Assembly (NCBI GenBank): GCA_001593875.1 | Contig: LUCA01000049.1 | Coordinates: forward strand, 1-6,042 | From: Candidatus Bathyarchaeota archaeon B23 | GTDB taxonomy: Archaea > Thermoproteota > Bathyarchaeia > TCS64 > B23 | Direction: 5' to 3' | Length of the DNA: 6,042 nt | Notes under the pieces: generated by a model | Seen by the model: only the letters and a program-made list of their open reading frames with translations | The model's database searches: none | What the model was told of the DNA's origin: nothing | Program-made: the position numbers and the translations under genes | Part shown: positions 4,517 to 6,042 of the stretch, one piece after another | How positions within the stretch are numbered: position 1 is the stretch's first letter | Layout: the number at the start of each line of letters is the position of its first letter

Positions 4517-5648
4517 ATCTCACCGAGATCTCCCTCATTCTCCTGAATAATCGTTGGAGGGGGTTCTTCTTCTCACTCCTCTTAGGAACCTTTATCCCCC
4601 TCCTCTCCAACTCCTCGATGAATCTCTTATAATTAAGCCCCCTCACCTTAGTCGGCTTCTCGGGTATGAGCCCCTCGGGATGGAACATGATTATAACTAA
4701 GAGGGCGAGCCCTATCATGATCATCTCAAGCCAAACCACCTGAAAGGGGATGTACGCCTCGATGTCGTGTTTGTAGTAGATTATCAGCCTTCGAACGGTT
4801 ATGAAGATCAATGTTCCGATGAAGGCGCCCATGTTGTTGCCGATTCCCCCCACCATACACATGAGCCAGGGGTAGAAGGTCCAGGACGCCCTGGTGTAGG
4901 CGGTGGCCAATACAGCCTGTATATAGTAGGCGTATAATACCCCCGAGATGGAGGTGAGGGCAGAGCATAAGACCATAACCCTCGTCCTCACACCGACGAC
5001 GTCTATGCCGACGCACTCGGCGCTCACCGGGTTCTCCCTCACGGCCCTTAGAACCCTCCCGAGGGGCGATGTACTCATCGCCTGGAGGAGGAGGAATATC
5101 CCCAGCGTGATGAGCGTAGATATTATCAGGTATCCCTCCGTCCTAAAGCCCCCCATCCATGCGAAGAGGTCTGGGACGTGCACCCAGAAGGTTCCACCGA
5201 CTAGGGGGTAGTAGTTCAAGCCTATGATCCTCACGGCTTCAGCCATCCCGATGAGGACGATGATGAGGTAGGTCCCACTCAACCTTATAGCTGGACGTGA
5301 GACGATGTACCCCAGCCCGGCATTTATGAGCAGGGATAAGGCGATGATGAAGAGGAATATGCTGATGCCCGTGAAGGGGTCGTGTTGTAGATGGACGTTG
5401 ATCTCGTTTGTGATCTTCGTATTCTCATACATGAAGTTCAGCTGGGGGTACACGTTGTAGATCCCCCTCAGAATCCTCCCTGTGAGAGCTCCAGCTACAT
5501 ATCCCCCTCCGGCAACCGAGAGGCTGATACCGAAGTGGGGTATACCCGTATAGCCGTATAAGAAGTTGAGGTTCATGGTTACAATTAGATAGAGTATGAG
5601 GAAAAAGACGAGGTCGATTATCCATTGATTAAAAAACTCATAGGTCAT
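4515..5648 (-). CDS. livM: Branched-chain amino acid-type ABC transporter permease (LivM-like)
   Basis: A 377-residue membrane protein with about eight hydrophobic segments (near residues 11-30, 34-56, 95-113, 124-142, 172-191, 222-247, 260-290 and 302-322). The cytoplasmic coupling loop SPLGRVLRAVRENPVSAECV (194-213) followed by GID is the LivM form of the EAA loop that docks on the LivG/LivF ATPases. Other family marks are YGYTGIPHFG (31-40), SRPAIRLSGTYLII (117-130), MVGGIGNNMGAFIGT (265-279) and FHPEGLIPEKP (322-332). A hydrophilic loop of about 35 residues (57-92) lies between the second and third segments, and the last 50 residues are basic and charged. The start is ATG 5648, supported by GGAGGAG five bases before it; an upstream in-frame start at 5681 would overlap the preceding gene by about 30 bases and has less support. 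It follows livH with one base between. Confidence 0.92.
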   Translation of the reverse strand: MTYEFFNQWIIDLVFFLILYLIVTMNLNFLYGYTGIPHFGISLSVAGGGYVAGALTGRILRGIYNVYPQLNFMYENTKITNEINVHLQHDPFTGISIFLFIIALSLLINAGLGYIVSRPAIRLSGTYLIIVLIGMAEAVRIIGLNYYPLVGGTFWVHVPDLFAWMGGFRTEGYLIISTLITLGIFLLLQAMSTSPLGRVLRAVRENPVSAECVGIDVVGVRTRVMVLCSALTSISGVLYAYYIQAVLATAYTRASWTFYPWLMCMVGGIGNNMGAFIGTLIFITVRRLIIYYKHDIEAYIPFQVVWLEMIMIGLALLVIIMFHPEGLIPEKPTKVRGLNYKRFIEELERRGIKVPKRSEKKNPLQRLFRRMREISVR

Positions 5649-5649
5649 C

Positions 5650-6042
5650 CTATCTCCTCCTAACCCTCCTCTGCTTCCCATACCTCTTTCTCAACTTCTC
5701 TATGAAGGAGGCCAATCCACCCGGCTCGAACATCAAGATGACGGACATCAACGACAGGGATATGATCATCCTGTAGGCGCCGATCCACAATCCCAGATGC
5801 TTCATGAGTATGTAGGACCCCCAAACCTCCACCAGGCTTATGAGATAGCCCCCCAGCATCGCTCCATAGATGCTCGATAGCCCCCCGACCACGCTCGATG
5901 CGAAGACGCTCGTCGCTATCATCCCCCCAGACCCAGGGCCAGATTGAAACCAGAGCGGCAGAAAGGACCCCGCGATGCCCGAGAGCCCCCCCGTCAAAAA
6001 CCAGGAGACGATCGAGTCCACCCTCGTATTTATGCCCAGAGT
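5650..6042 (-). CDS. livH: Branched-chain amino acid-type ABC transporter permease (LivH-like), 5' end outside window
   Basis: Only the last 130 residues are present; the frame is open to the window edge and begins TLGINTRVDSIVSWFLTGGL. This matches the usual LivH stretch after the coupling loop (ALGI, then SxALAGLAG-like). Further marks are SVVGGLSSIYGAMLGGYLIS, the conserved gly-rich segment near the LivH C-terminus, and MFEPGGLAS, the counterpart of the RPxGLFG ending. Four hydrophobic stretches are visible. The tail is strongly basic (RKRYGKQRRVRRR). The GTG at 6021 is an internal codon, not a start. The stop TAG (5650-5652) is one base from the livM ATG, and its last codons hold the livM ribosome site, so the two are translationally coupled. 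It should form the heterodimeric channel with LivM. Confidence 0.9.
   Translation of the reverse strand, partial: TLGINTRVDSIVSWFLTGGLSGIAGSFLPLWFQSGPGSGGMIATSVFASSVVGGLSSIYGAMLGGYLISLVEVWGSYILMKHLGLWIGAYRMIISLSLMSVILMFEPGGLASFIEKLRKRYGKQRRVRRR
5654..5660 (-). promoter_or_regulatory. Ribosome binding site for livM-like gene
   Basis: GGAGGAG on the minus strand lies five bases before ATG 5648 and inside the last codons of livH. It decides for the 5648 start over the longer frame beginning at 5681. Confidence 0.75.

Noticed and set aside
1..6042. CRISPR array, insertion sequence, toxin-antitoxin or defence island
   Set aside because: No regularly spaced direct repeats, transposase motifs, or paired small toxin/antitoxin frames were found by reading either strand.

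Overview
The window looks archaeal. Promoter-like TATA elements (TTTAAA, TTTATTA and a long TTTTATATATAAAA) sit about 26-35 bp ahead of genes. The tRNA-Trp gene carries an intron after position 37. The 5S rRNA gene stands alone, with no 16S or 23S beside it. Translation starts are preceded by GGAGG or GTGAT motifs, and T-runs follow genes. The sequence is G+C-rich, with many AGG and ATA codons. An unlinked 5S gene and intron-bearing tRNA fit the Thermoproteota/TACK side (for example a Bathyarchaeia-like lineage), but that placement is an inference and the species is not recognised.

Layout. Positions 1-1832 (+) hold the 3' part of an FtsX/MacB-type ABC permease and its ATPase, arranged as an operon. 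The ATPase ends two bases from the 3' end of a 5S rRNA gene on the opposite strand (1835-1959, -). Just upstream of the 5S on the same strand is a 108-residue ASCH-domain protein (1977-2303, -). The TATA box of the 5S lies inside the last codons of that protein. An AT-rich promoter region (about 2304-2389) separates it from a divergent, intron-containing tRNA-Trp(CCA) gene (2390-2518, +). A Tag-like HhH DNA glycosylase (2541-3017, +) follows 22 bases later. The 192-base gap at 3018-3209 holds an imperfect hairpin, a T6 run and a strong palindromic TATA promoter. This promoter drives a membrane-anchored, branched-chain-amino-acid-type solute-binding protein (3210-4496, +). Facing it are the two permease genes of the same transporter class, livM-like (4515-5648, -) and the 3' part of livH-like (5650-6042, -).

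How the genes work together. The right half most likely encodes the binding protein and both membrane subunits of one LivKHM-type importer. The two strands converge on an 18-base gap with interlocked T-run terminators. The ATPases (LivG/LivF) are not in the window. The left half is a separate MacB-like ABC system. The middle is an RNA-centred block: 5S rRNA, tRNA-Trp, and an ASCH protein that keeps the Lys/Thr/Glu pattern of N4-acetylcytidine amidohydrolase. I found no CRISPR array, mobile element, toxin-antitoxin pair or obvious defence system. The most unusual material is the compact regulatory architecture around the two RNA genes.
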